Shown in pieces: positions 28,524 to 36,634 of a stretch of DNA of 64,000 nucleotides. Made by a program: the position numbers and the translations under genes. Source of the DNA: JADFQT01 sp965216025 (GTDB lineage: Bacteria; Chloroflexota; Dehalococcoidia; Lucifugimonadales; UBA3495); NCBI GenBank assembly GCA_965216025.1, contig CBDCEX010000014.1, forward strand, positions 248,001-312,000, in the 5' to 3' direction. The notes beneath the pieces are model-generated. The model was not told the origin of the DNA and made no database searches. It saw only the letters and a list, made by a program, of their open reading frames with translations. Every line of letters begins with the position of its first letter. Position 1 is the first letter of the stretch.

Positions 28524-29954
28524 GTAAGTGTTCAGATTTGAGGGGAAGCGAGCAACCGGCGGCATTCCAGGAGGGGATTGAGACCTCTAGCCCGCCAGGT
28601 GCCAAAGAGGGATGCCAAGGTCATCTTGCTGTCGGTGCCCTGCCCTGAGCGGGTGCCGCCGCTGATCTTGCGACTGGTTACCAGATGCCGCAGGCTCCGC
28701 TCGGCGGCGTTGTTGTCTGAGGGCACGGCTGGGTCCGACACGAAGACAAACAGTTCCTTGATGAACCGTTCCATGCGCCGGCAGAGCTTGGCCTGAACCG
28801 CCAGGGGATCTTTAAGGAAAGGCCGTGCCAAGACCATTAGTTTCTCCTCCAGCATTAGCTGGGTGCGATGGCCTGGCTGGGCTCGGGGAAGGACCGAGGC
28901 CTTGTCCTCCGTGTAGACCTGGTGAACCGCCTCGGCCCACTGAGCCAGCCCAGCGTCTTCTGGGTACAACCCTTTCAGGTCATGGATATCCCGCAGCAGA
29001 TGAGCCCAGCACCGTTGCTTCAGGCCCGGGTAGTGGTTATAGGCGGCGTAGAAATCACTGACCAATACTCCGCTGAAGGAGGAATCCAGCACCTCATCCA
29101 CCACCCCCTTATCCCGACCCCGACGCAGGAAGTATCGTTCGCTGGGAGTGCTGAAGGTCCAAACATAGCCGTTGCTCCCGTCCTGGCGCCAGCCGGTTTC
29201 GTCGCCCTGCACCACGGGACTGGCGCGGACTTGCTCGAGCACCTCTCGCACCGCCGTCTCAGCCTGACGGGCTACTCCATGGACGGCCTGGACGATGGCA
29301 CCAACACTCAGGTGCAACTGATGGACGGTCTCCAGGTACCATTGGATGATTCTTATGGGCAACCGTCCCTCCTCCCGCAGGGTCACCATCAGGCTTACCA
29401 GATTGACCCCCAGGCGCTGCTGGCCCAGAACCACCCCCTGCAGGGCCTCTTTGGGCAGCCGGCGCCGCTGGCATACCGGACAGATGCGGGCTACCAGGGC
29501 GTGCTCGGTCACTTCTACCGGAGCCACCGGTAGCTCAATGACTTCCCGAGTTCGCTGTACCCATCCGCCGTTCAGGTGAGTCCCGCAGTCGGGACAGACC
29601 GCCACGGCATGCTCCACCCGCCGGGTAGGAGTCATGCGCTGGCGGGCGAAGCCATGGCGGCGCGGCTTTCTGGGCTCCTTTTTCTCCGGCGCTTGCCGGC
29701 TGGAGTGCGGCTGATTACCCGGCATCCCCGACGACCCGCGCCGGTTGGGACGGGATTCCAGAACCCCAATCCGCCTTTGCAAATCGGCAATGACTGCCCG
29801 CTGGCCGGCAATTATCTCCAGCAGAGTTTCGCGACTCGCCGCGTTCAGGTCTAGTTCAGTGTCCACCTCCCTGGTATGCCACAACTCCCCCGGCCATGCC
29901 AGCGTTTTTCCAACGGCTTTGAGCCAATTCACCTCATCAAGTCTGAACAGTTAC
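28524..29954 (-). mobile_element. IS66-family insertion sequence, complete
   Basis: A complete 1431-bp element. The ends are imperfect inverted repeats (GTAAGTGTTCAGATTTGA at the left; GTAACTGTTCAGACTTGA read inward at the right). The 8-bp target duplication TGCTTATT at 28516-28523 and 29955-29962 is perfect and typical of IS66. It has only one gene and no TnpA/TnpB-type accessory frames, the ISBst12-like organisation. A second copy, in the same orientation, lies at 1-833. Confidence 0.96.
28532..29932 (-). CDS. IS66 transposase
   Basis: This 466-residue transposase begins at GTG (29932-29930). N-terminal leucine-rich helices (EIIAGQRAVIADLQRRIGVLE) are followed by a basic linker and a zinc-binding region (CPDCGTHL, CPVCQRRR). 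The catalytic core carries D in QGDETGW, D in VSDFYAAYNHYPG and E in NNAAERSLRHLV. The C-terminus is the usual IS66 C-terminal helix region. The length is close to that of IS66 transposases and the frame is intact, so this copy may be active. Confidence 0.93.
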   Translation of the reverse strand: MNWLKAVGKTLAWPGELWHTREVDTELDLNAASRETLLEIIAGQRAVIADLQRRIGVLESRPNRRGSSGMPGNQPHSSRQAPEKKEPRKPRRHGFARQRMTPTRRVEHAVAVCPDCGTHLNGGWVQRTREVIELPVAPVEVTEHALVARICPVCQRRRLPKEALQGVVLGQQRLGVNLVSLMVTLREEGRLPIRIIQWYLETVHQLHLSVGAIVQAVHGVARQAETAVREVLEQVRASPVVQGDETGWRQDGSNGYVWTFSTPSERYFLRRGRDKGVVDEVLDSSFSGVLVSDFYAAYNHYPGLKQRCWAHLLRDIHDLKGLYPEDAGLAQWAEAVHQVYTEDKASVLPRAQPGHRTQLMLEEKLMVLARPFLKDPLAVQAKLCRRMERFIKELFVFVSDPAVPSDNNAAERSLRHLVTSRKISGGTRSGQGTDSKMTLASLFGTWRARGLNPLLECRRLLASPQI

Positions 29955-30100
29955 TGCTTATTTGCCCGGCTTGCACAACGAGCTATTCAGGGGCATACTG
30001 ACCGCGAGTTTCCATATGGATTCGCCATTAGGATTTGTCCACTTTCCGGGTTGACCAGACCTCGGTTAGCAACTCTACTCGACTTTCTAGGAGCACCATT

Positions 30101-31501
30101 ATGGATCAAGCCGAAATTCCCTTTCTCTCGGTTACTCAGCTCGGCGAACTTATTAAAAACAGAGAAGTATCTCCGGTGGAAGTAGTTGAGAGCTACCTGG
30201 ACCGCATTAATAGTCTGAACGACCGGTTGTATGCCTATCTGACTGTTTGCGGTGACCAGGCTTTGCAATCCGCCCGAGAATCGGAGCGGGCGCTGCTCCG
30301 GGGTGAATCCCGGGGGCCCTTGCATGGTGTGCCAGTGGCAGTTAAAGACCAACTGAACACTGCGGGCATCCGCACCACGTCCGGTACGCCCATATTCAAC
30401 GATTTCGTTCCCGATGAAGACGCCACCGTGGTCGCCAAGCTAAAATCGGCGGGAGCCATTCTCCTTGGCAAGCTCAACATGACCGAGTTCGGCACTACCA
30501 GCCTGTCCCACGCCTTCGACACGGCGCGCAACCCCTGGGACGTGGAGAGATTTACCGGCGGTTCCAGTAGCGGTTCCGGCGCTGCCACCGCCGCGTTCTT
30601 GTGCGCCACGTCTCTGGGCGAAGACACTGGCGGGTCAGTACGCGGCCCCGCCGCCTGGTGTGGATTGGTTGGGCTCAGACCTAGCTGGGGAAGGGTCAGC
30701 CGGTATGGCCTGCGGCCGGGAATGTGGTCAATGGATACCATCGGGCCTCTTTCTCGAACGGTGGAGGACTGCGCCATCACCCTTCAGGCTATCGCCGGCG
30801 TCGATCCCAAAGACGCCTATACCTGGGACACGCCGGTTCCCGACTACCGCGCAGCTTTGGATGGCGACTTAACCGGCAAAAGAATCGGTGTGGTCAAGGA
30901 GCTGCTATACGCCGATGTAGTGGAACCAGAGGTTCGGGATGCCGTGTCCCAGGCTGCCAACTCGTTGGCAGAGTTGGGAGCCCAGGTGGAAGAGGTTTCC
31001 ATCCCGCTGACCGTCCACGCCAACACCATATCCAGCATTCTCCGGATAGAGGCCCCTACGAACTACCAGGAGCTAATACGAAATCGGTTACAGGAAATCG
31101 AGCACGACAACAGGATATCCTACCTCACCTGGAGCCTGACGCCCGCATTGGCCTACTACAAAGCATTGAAGCTACGGGCATTGCTCCGCCAACAGGTGTT
31201 GACCGCTTTAGACAGTTCGGACGTGCTCTTGATGCCTACTATGGGAATAGCGGCCCCAAAAATCGAGCCGGACCCGGTCATTGACTCCAAGCAGACTAGC
31301 AACCGCAATCGGTCGGGACTGACCACATCCTTTAGTCTGGCCAGCTCTCCTGCGTTGAGTATATGCTGCGGTTTCACCTCCGAGAACCTGCCCATTGGCC
31401 TCCAAATCGGAGGTAAACCCTTCGAAGAACAGACAATCCTGAATGTAGCCTACGCCTACCAGCAGGCTACTGCCTGGCACACGCGAAAGCCACCGATATA
31501 A
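30101..31501 (+). CDS. Amidase (amidase-signature family)
   Basis: This 466-residue hydrolase of the amidase-signature family (relatives include GatA) has the Ser-cisSer-Lys triad: Lys82 (VAVKDQL), Ser155 in GGSSSGSGAA and the nucleophile Ser179 in EDTGGSVRGPA. These enzymes cleave amide bonds of small molecules, releasing ammonia or an amine. ATG at 30101 follows TAGGAG closely, so I prefer it to the upstream in-frame start at 30035. The substrate is not clear. A GatC-like small protein is encoded convergently downstream (31725-31907), which suggests a two-subunit enzyme. Confidence 0.92.
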   Translation: MDQAEIPFLSVTQLGELIKNREVSPVEVVESYLDRINSLNDRLYAYLTVCGDQALQSARESERALLRGESRGPLHGVPVAVKDQLNTAGIRTTSGTPIFNDFVPDEDATVVAKLKSAGAILLGKLNMTEFGTTSLSHAFDTARNPWDVERFTGGSSSGSGAATAAFLCATSLGEDTGGSVRGPAAWCGLVGLRPSWGRVSRYGLRPGMWSMDTIGPLSRTVEDCAITLQAIAGVDPKDAYTWDTPVPDYRAALDGDLTGKRIGVVKELLYADVVEPEVRDAVSQAANSLAELGAQVEEVSIPLTVHANTISSILRIEAPTNYQELIRNRLQEIEHDNRISYLTWSLTPALAYYKALKLRALLRQQVLTALDSSDVLLMPTMGIAAPKIEPDPVIDSKQTSNRNRSGLTTSFSLASSPALSICCGFTSENLPIGLQIGGKPFEEQTILNVAYAYQQATAWHTRKPPI

Positions 31502-31724
31502 TTGGGGAAGGTTGGTCCAGTACGAACAATAGCCGGCAAGCCTAGCGTCTTATCCCGATTTAGTTACCTTGCCGATTGGTCGCTATTTCCTTTTCGGCGA
31601 AGACCAAGTCCCGTTGGATCTCCGAAGACGAATCAGAACCCATCTTCCTAACCTACGCCTGTGCAGTAGGACACCGGAAAACCGGCGATTTACCCCAGCG
31701 ATTTACCGGGGAATTACCCGCGAA
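31502..31724. other. Convergent 3' region with short AATTACC repeats
   Basis: Between two convergent genes, the DNA contains a short tandem-like repeat (GATTTACC, AATTACC and GGGG units, 31684-31736). The inverted arrangement could form hairpins at the 3' ends of both transcripts. No gene seen. Confidence 0.4.
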
Positions 31725-31907
31725 TTACCGGGGAGGCAAAATAATGGGTAAGGCTTCAATGTTCTCCAGCTCCGGAGGATTGATTGCATCTAGGGCTTCG
31801 AGAAGGGCATTAAGGCTGTAGGTGACCTCAGCCAGTTCAGGCTCCCGTATTTCCAGCCCCACCGCATGACCCAGGGCCACGACTTCCTCCTTGGTCAGGT
31901 CGGCCAT
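31725..31907 (-). CDS. GatC-like amidase accessory subunit
   Basis: A 60-residue small protein, MADLTKEEVVALGHAVGLE... with the C-terminal LEALDAINPPELENIEALPI. It resembles the N-terminal helix-and-belt part of GatC and the GatC-like subunits found with catabolic amidases. GatC wraps round GatA. ATG at 31907 is preceded by TTGGAGG with good spacing, so I chose it instead of the Met at 31925. It is about 30 residues shorter than GatC. It probably partners with the amidase at 30101-31501, but unusually it is encoded on the opposite strand. Confidence 0.75.
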   Translation of the reverse strand: MADLTKEEVVALGHAVGLEIREPELAEVTYSLNALLEALDAINPPELENIEALPIILPPR

Positions 31908-32346
31908 ATCAGCCTCCAACTGCAAATGGATAGGATGTTAGGCTTGATAGTCCTGGAATTGGTGCCCGGTGTCAAGTCTGAGGATACCCAGTGGATTTCC
32001 CCCATGACCCCTGGTCCGTTCCTGGCTGATGAGGAGGCCATAGCCATTGCCATTGCCATTGAGGGAGCCTTCCAACGCCAAGAGACTGTGTGAAAAGCAT
32101 CGATGGGCCCTATGCGGTGTATTCGTCCCTCCGGCGAAAGCCGGAGCCCGGATGCCGCCCCCTGGTTGATGGGTAGACGGCACATCATTCCGGCGCTGGC
32201 CGGGATGATGTGCCGGGAAACCTGCTATGCTCGGAGTGCTAACCGACTCCAGTTTAACCAAATATGAGTAGGCGACAATAATGTTAGGATGAAGGGCAAC
32301 GTCGCCACCGAACCGTTTTACCAGCCGTCGCGGCGATCCGGGCAAA
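31908..32346. other. Intergenic with palindromic repeats
   Basis: This 440-base divergent region serves the GatC-like gene and the LLM gene. It contains a hairpin at about 32179-32212 (ACATCATTCCGGC/GCCGGGATGATGT, nearly perfect) and a second motif CTCCGGCGAAAGCCGGAG at about 32130. It also has a short CCATTG run (about 32040-32062). The hairpins are of the CCGGCGAA-GCCGGA dispersed type, also seen inside the MITEs at 48539 and 60274. Confidence 0.6.
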
Positions 32347-33528
32347 ATGGAGGAGAGACAATTGACTGCACTAACCGACAACATGACCTTCGGAACTTTT
32401 ATGGCTCCCTTTCACCGAGTAGGTGAGAACCCGACCTTGGCCCTGGAACGAGATCTGGAGTTGATCGAGTGGCTGGACGATCTGGGGTTCGACGAAGCCT
32501 GGATTGGCGAGCACCACAGTGGGGGCTGGGAGACTATCGCCTCTCCCGAGGTATTTATCGCTGCCGCCGCTGGTCGCACCCGCCACATTCGCTTGGGCAC
32601 TGGCGTAGTCAGCCTGCCCTATCACAGTCCCTATATGGTGGCTAATCGCATGGTGTTGTTGGACCACCTGACCCGAGGGCGCGTAATGCTGGGTGTCGGG
32701 CCCGGAGCTCTGGCGTCCGACGCCCATATGTTTTGCATTGATCCGGAGCGGCAACGGGAGATGATGGACGAGTCGCTAGGAGTGATCATGCAGCTCCTGG
32801 ACGGCAGCGAGCCGGTGACTTGCGAAACCGACTGGTTTAAGCTGCGGGACGCCACGCTACAGCTGCGGCCCTATCAAAAGCCGACCCTTCCTGTTGCCGT
32901 GGCGTCGGTTCAATCGCCCGCTGGCGTGCTTTTGGCGGGCAAGCACGGGACCGCCGTAATCTCACTGAGCGTGCCTCGCGACGTGGTCCGGAGCACCAGC
33001 TTGAAGGACCAGTGGGCGATTGCTGAAAAGGCGGCCGCCGAACACGGTAAAACTGTGCATCGCGAGAATTGGCGGTTGTCGGTCGGGTGTCACCTGGCAG
33101 AAACCCGAGAACAGGCCTTTGAAGATATTCGGGTAGGAGCCGGGCGAGTAGTCACCGAATACACCGGCGGCACCAATGGCAATCCGATTCCTCCGGTGCC
33201 CGCTAATGAGGTGGTTGACTACATGGTGGAACACAACCAGTGGATCGTGGGAACTCCGGATGATTGTATGGCCGGCATTGAGCGCCTCCAAGAGGCCAGT
33301 GGCGGGTTCGGCGGGCTGCTGCTGCGGGCAGAGGACTGGGCCCCTCGTGACAAGCTGCACCGTAGCTACGAGCTGATGGCTCGCTATGTCATGCCCCAAT
33401 TCCAGAGTAGCCTTACCGGAATCGTAGAATCCAACCAGAGGTCCGCCAGCATGAAGGAAGCGCTCCAAGTTAACCGGAGGGCGGGCTTGAAGCGGGCCAC
33501 CGATTCTTATTTGGCCGGACGTCAATAA
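32347..33528 (+). CDS. LLM-class flavin-dependent oxidoreductase
   Basis: This 393-residue luciferase-like monooxygenase (FMN- or F420-dependent TIM barrel) shows LIEWLDDLGFDEAWIGEHH and IRLGTGVVSLPYHSPYMVANRMVLLD, then RVMLGVGPGAL, typical of the family. These enzymes monooxygenate small organic substrates with reduced flavin from a partner reductase. Which substrate cannot be told. The best start is probably TTG at 32362, six bases after GGAGGAG; the ATG at 32347 overlaps that signal. A cupin gene follows at 33592. Confidence 0.9.
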   Translation: MEERQLTALTDNMTFGTFMAPFHRVGENPTLALERDLELIEWLDDLGFDEAWIGEHHSGGWETIASPEVFIAAAAGRTRHIRLGTGVVSLPYHSPYMVANRMVLLDHLTRGRVMLGVGPGALASDAHMFCIDPERQREMMDESLGVIMQLLDGSEPVTCETDWFKLRDATLQLRPYQKPTLPVAVASVQSPAGVLLAGKHGTAVISLSVPRDVVRSTSLKDQWAIAEKAAAEHGKTVHRENWRLSVGCHLAETREQAFEDIRVGAGRVVTEYTGGTNGNPIPPVPANEVVDYMVEHNQWIVGTPDDCMAGIERLQEASGGFGGLLLRAEDWAPRDKLHRSYELMARYVMPQFQSSLTGIVESNQRSASMKEALQVNRRAGLKRATDSYLAGRQ

Positions 33529-33591
33529 TCCCTGGACAGGCGGTGCCTGCCATATTTCCCTGAGAGACTAAACTTACGGAAGGAGGCTCTG

Positions 33592-33954
33592 ATGATACAA
33601 ATAGTGACGGTCTACCCTGGCGCCGATGGCGAGTCCCGTCTTCTAGACGTAACAACTGATCAGTTCGCCGAAATCGTCAACCATATTGGAGAAGGACCAA
33701 CAAGACTCAATCAAGGCACATCGCCTTCAGTAAACGACTATCACAATGCTTCCCGCATTCAGTACGTTGTACACCTGGCGGGAATCTCCGAGATCGAAGT
33801 AGCCGACGGCACAATTAAACGCCTCCATCCCGGAGATGTGCTCATCGCTCAGGACACCACCGGACATGGTCACATCACCCGGGGGATCGGCGATGAATCT
33901 CGGGTCTCCTTGGCAGTACCTCTAGAAAAGGGCGGATGGCTTCCGACGGGATAA
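33592..33954 (+). CDS. Cupin-like small protein
   Basis: A 120-residue protein with a single cupin-type domain: IQYVVHLAGISEIEVADG, LHPGDVLIAQDTTGHGH and later RVSLAVPLE. AAGGAGG lies just before the ATG, giving a strong start. The metal-ligand histidines of motif 1 are not evident, though HGH in motif 2 remains, so it may bind a metal only weakly. It resembles the cupin at 34966-35313, which has the same GDIRLMEDVTGRGHSH type of motif 2. Both lie close to the LLM and EthD-like genes, so they may share a pathway. Confidence 0.7.
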   Translation: MIQIVTVYPGADGESRLLDVTTDQFAEIVNHIGEGPTRLNQGTSPSVNDYHNASRIQYVVHLAGISEIEVADGTIKRLHPGDVLIAQDTTGHGHITRGIGDESRVSLAVPLEKGGWLPTG

Positions 33955-34041
33955 TAATTTCGGCAGCTTCCATCATCCCGGGTAAGGGTAGAAGCAGGGG
34001 TGTTCCATAACGAACGCCCCTGGGAGCCCTTGTGCGGCCTG

Positions 34042-34135
34042 AAAAGAACCCCTTCTCCCTTGATGGGAGAAGGTTGGAATGAGGGTGATACCCCTCACCT
34101 CACTCCTCTCCCACAAGGGGAGAGGAAGCCCAAAA
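34042..34135. repeat. Double-hairpin dispersed repeat, copy 1
   Basis: Consists of two hairpins, CCCCTTCTCCC...GGGAGAAGG and CTCTCCCACAAGGGGAGAG, joined by GTGATACCCCTCACCTCA. The same arrangement occurs at 46866-46958. It is probably a REP/MITE-like element with no coding capacity, and lies between two genes in opposite orientation. Confidence 0.8.
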
Positions 34136-34184
34136 ACGGATGACACCTCGTACCTAGAAGTCAAGGGACTTATTAAACACCCTC

Positions 34185-34844
34185 TTACAGTTGGAACGTC
34201 TTTTTCCAGATTCCGGGGGAACCGGGGGCGTGGGTCATCAAGTCCCGCATTCTCGGATTATCCGAATTGATGTCTCGCTGCTCCAGCCACTTTTCCGTTG
34301 AGGACACATTCTCATTTTCGAACTCGTACACCACGGCGTACTGGGGCTCCCCTCGCACGACCTTCCAGCGGCGGCCGCGAATGCACCCAGGTACTTTTTC
34401 GTAGTTGGGCACGTAGACGCCGCTGTACCACTTGTTCCATTCGGCTTCATGTTCGGGGGTTATGCTCATCCGGCCGATTTGCAGCGCCGGGGCCATGTCT
34501 GAGTTGGCGATTTCATCCGTTAGCTCGGCGGGGTAAATCATTTCATAGACGTTGCTGATGAGGTTGGTGCCGACGCCCCGTGGTCCGGCGCGGAGGCTCC
34601 TTTCTGTAGGCTGGCGATTTTTGAAGGCGTCGGTTTCAATAACCGCTGGACTTTCCAACTCGTAGCAAGCCAGATGCTTGGGGCCGCTGCTGACCGCCTC
34701 GTATCGGGCCGCGTTGAGAACGCCAGGCACAGCAATAAGCTCCGCCAGGTGCTCCTCGTTATAGTAGCCGTTGAATTCGGCTTCTTTATCGGCGGGTACG
34801 TCCACCCATACCATAAACAGCCCAGTTCCCTTTTTGTTCGCCAT
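34185..34844 (-). CDS. EthD/DUF4286-like dimeric alpha-beta barrel protein
   Basis: A 219-residue protein with two ferredoxin-like halves. The first half has FMVWVDVPADKEAEFNGYYNEEHL and the second APALQIGRMSITPEHEAEWNKWYSGVYVPNYEKVPG, both ending in a VPG-containing turn and RYE/RWK. Such small-molecule-binding proteins are related to EthD and often sit next to catabolic oxygenases. The enzymatic role is not known. Ribosome binding site GGGAGG precedes ATG. The cupin at 34966-35313 is encoded upstream on the same strand. Confidence 0.65.
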   Translation of the reverse strand: MANKKGTGLFMVWVDVPADKEAEFNGYYNEEHLAELIAVPGVLNAARYEAVSSGPKHLACYELESPAVIETDAFKNRQPTERSLRAGPRGVGTNLISNVYEMIYPAELTDEIANSDMAPALQIGRMSITPEHEAEWNKWYSGVYVPNYEKVPGCIRGRRWKVVRGEPQYAVVYEFENENVSSTEKWLEQRDINSDNPRMRDLMTHAPGSPGIWKKTFQL

Positions 34845-34965
34845 AATACCTCCCTATCGATCCCAAAATGTTTTTTGCGCGACTGCTGCCTTGTCCCCTA
34901 ACGCTATATCCACCGGAGCCTATGAGTGACCTTTCCCTAACCCTTCTATCACGACTCCGGCCGGC

Positions 34966-35313
34966 CTAGTCTTGGAGAATGACGTAGACGGCTGACGACG
35001 GGCTCCGGTCTACGTGGGAGTGGCCGCGCCCGGTCACGTCTTCCATGAGTCGAATGTCACCGGCTCGAAACACCTGCTTGGACCCATCGCTGGTCCCAAT
35101 CTCTACTTCGCCGGAAAGATGAATGATCAGCCGGCGCTCGGGCAGCGGGTGAAAGTCCCTATTTCTGGTACCGTCAAACTGTTGGACCTGTACCTCACGC
35201 AGATTGGTCAATGCGCCCAATTCGGGGTGCTCCTCCAAATTTAGCTCCTCTATATGGCTTTCACCATCGCTCCCCGCAAAAACTCGATATATTCCCATAG
35301 GGTCCCTCCGCAT
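34966..35313 (-). CDS. Cupin-domain small protein
   Basis: A 115-residue cupin. Motif 1 includes FHPLPERRLIIHLSGEVEIG and motif 2 FRAGDIRLMEDVTGRGHSHVDR, with HSH ready to bind a metal. It resembles the cupin at 33592-33954 in the second motif. The start may lie a few residues downstream (MGIYRVFAG, at 35298), with AGGGACCC nearby. It is probably a regulatory or catalytic small-molecule protein next to the EthD-like gene. Confidence 0.72.
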   Translation of the reverse strand: MRRDPMGIYRVFAGSDGESHIEELNLEEHPELGALTNLREVQVQQFDGTRNRDFHPLPERRLIIHLSGEVEIGTSDGSKQVFRAGDIRLMEDVTGRGHSHVDRSPSSAVYVILQD

Positions 35314-35403
35314 TGCATCGCAAGATATCTGAGCTCAGGTCTCCGAGCTATTATGCCAGATTGACAAGCCCTGGTGGCACCCCTTCCTTCGCCATACCCA
35401 TGA

Positions 35404-35541
35404 CAGTTCCCTAGTTTTGAATTACATCTGAGGGTTATACCGAGTAGGCTCATACGTCAATTTAGACTATGAGGTTCTCCCTACATGGCGAAGCCACATT
35501 GATATTGTAGCTGCATGCCCCAATATATATAATTTCAACTA
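35404..35541 (+). pseudogene. Amidohydrolase gene remnant, interrupted by IS630-A copy 2
   Basis: About 125 bases (35404-35530) match 56482-56606 of the amidohydrolase gene with scattered differences (for example GAGGGTTATACCGAGTAGGCTCATAC shared in pieces, CCCCAATATATAT). It therefore derives from a second copy of that gene. IS630-A copy 2 begins straight after it at a TA, and GGCGGTG, which follows the corresponding place in the intact gene, reappears on the other side of the element at 38236. The rest of the gene is not present. Confidence 0.8.
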
Positions 35542-35571
35542 AACCAAAGCTAAGGTGAAACCTACATAAAG

Positions 35572-35668
35572 CTGAGAGGGCTGGTGGCCCAACCGTACCT
35601 CCCTGGCTGGCAGCGGAGTGGCGAGCACGCGGGGCCAAGCTGACGGTCTGGGTGGATGCTCCAGTAAA
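35572..35668 (+). mobile_element. 97-bp shard of the ISAs1 transposase gene
   Basis: Identical in length and, apart from about three mismatches, in sequence to minus-strand 15358-15262 of the ISAs1 element. It begins CTGAGAGGGCTGG and ends GCTCCAGTAAA. It interrupts the leader of IS630-A copy 2 between CATAAAGC and CCCGAAGAGG and replaces only a few bases there. No ISAs1 ends are present. It was probably captured by illegitimate recombination with microhomology. Confidence 0.88.
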
Positions 35669-35712
35669 CCCGAAGAGGAGTTGCGATATTCTGTAAAAGA
35701 AGTCGACGGGCG

Positions 35713-36486
35713 GTGGTGGAAGGGATGACAGACATAGTGCAGCTCATGGAAGAGTGGCAACTCAATGTAGGTGACTTACGGGAAAGGATGTATCGAGCGC
35801 CAACACCTCGAGAGCGAGAGCGATGGCACGGGCTATGGTTGTTGGCCCAAGGGTGGTCGGCTATCCAGGTGGCTGAGGCTTTGGACAGAGAGCCTCATAC
35901 CATTGGAAACCGGCTGGCCAACTTTCGCCGAGGCGGGGCCCAAGGTTTGGTCTTTGAACAGACTGGGGGTTCCCCCCCGTCTTGAACTGGGGTCAACAGA
36001 ACCAACTGAGGTCTGCGGTGCAAAATCCGCCTGGAGAGGCGGGAGTTGAATTGTCCAACTGGAATTGGAAAGTAGTGAGGCAATTTCTCAAGCAGAGCTT
36101 TGACCTGGGGCTGAGTCGAAGCAGTTGCTTGAACTACCTCCATCGGTTGGGCTTCGTGCTGAAGCGACCCAAGAAACGCCTCCTGAAAGCCAAGGATGAA
36201 GCGCGGAAAGCCTTCGTCCTCCAGTACAGCCAAATCCGAGAGGAGGCCCAAGAGAGTGGGGCCAAAATCTTCTTCGTAGACGAAGCCCACTTTCGGGCCG
36301 ATGCCGATCTGAGGGGGAAATGGGTGCTCAAGGGAGAGCCGGCGCTGGTGGACTCTACCAGTCCTCGGTGGGGAGAGAAGGCCTGCTACTACTCGGGAGT
36401 TTGCTTGGAGGCTGGGGAGGTGGAAGCCATGGAAATAGCCGGCAACAGCAATGCCGAGACCTCCACCGCCTTTTTACGGCAGCTAA
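35713..36486 (+). pseudogene. IS630-A copy 2 transposase, 5' part
   Basis: Encodes the HTH region (35713-35985) then, after the poly-C frameshift, the catalytic domain as far as AFLRQLR. It matches copy 1 and copy 3 closely. The ISAzo13-type element cuts it off at 36487, and the following 16 codons before the stop at 36533 are read from that element. The remaining C-terminus resumes at 37857. Confidence 0.9.
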
Positions 36487-36535
36487 GGGCTTGTCACCAA
36501 ATAACGTTATCATGCATCGAGGGGATGCTATAAGC

Positions 36536-36634
36536 TTGTCGGCATGGAAAACATTTGATGTAAGGCGGGATTTGTTTGTGAGTCCATGAATTAAGCAATA
36601 TAAAGTAAGGTTGTCGGCATGGAAAATATTGATG
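36536..36634 (+). repeat. Duplicated translation-start region in the ISAzo13-type element
   Basis: TTGTCGGCATGGAAAACATTTGATG (in pieces, 36536-36560) recurs at 36611-36634 as the actual transposase start (TTGTCGGCATGG). The upstream copy encodes a four-codon frame, Met-Glu-Asn-Ile-stop (36544-36558), copying the first four residues of the transposase. It may act as a leader mini-frame. Confidence 0.7.

Noticed and set aside
28868..29533. Long plus-strand frame opposite the IS66 transposase
   Set aside because: Antisense shadow of the transposase; the same frame appears at 110-412 opposite the partial copy. The minus-strand protein has clear DDE and zinc motifs.
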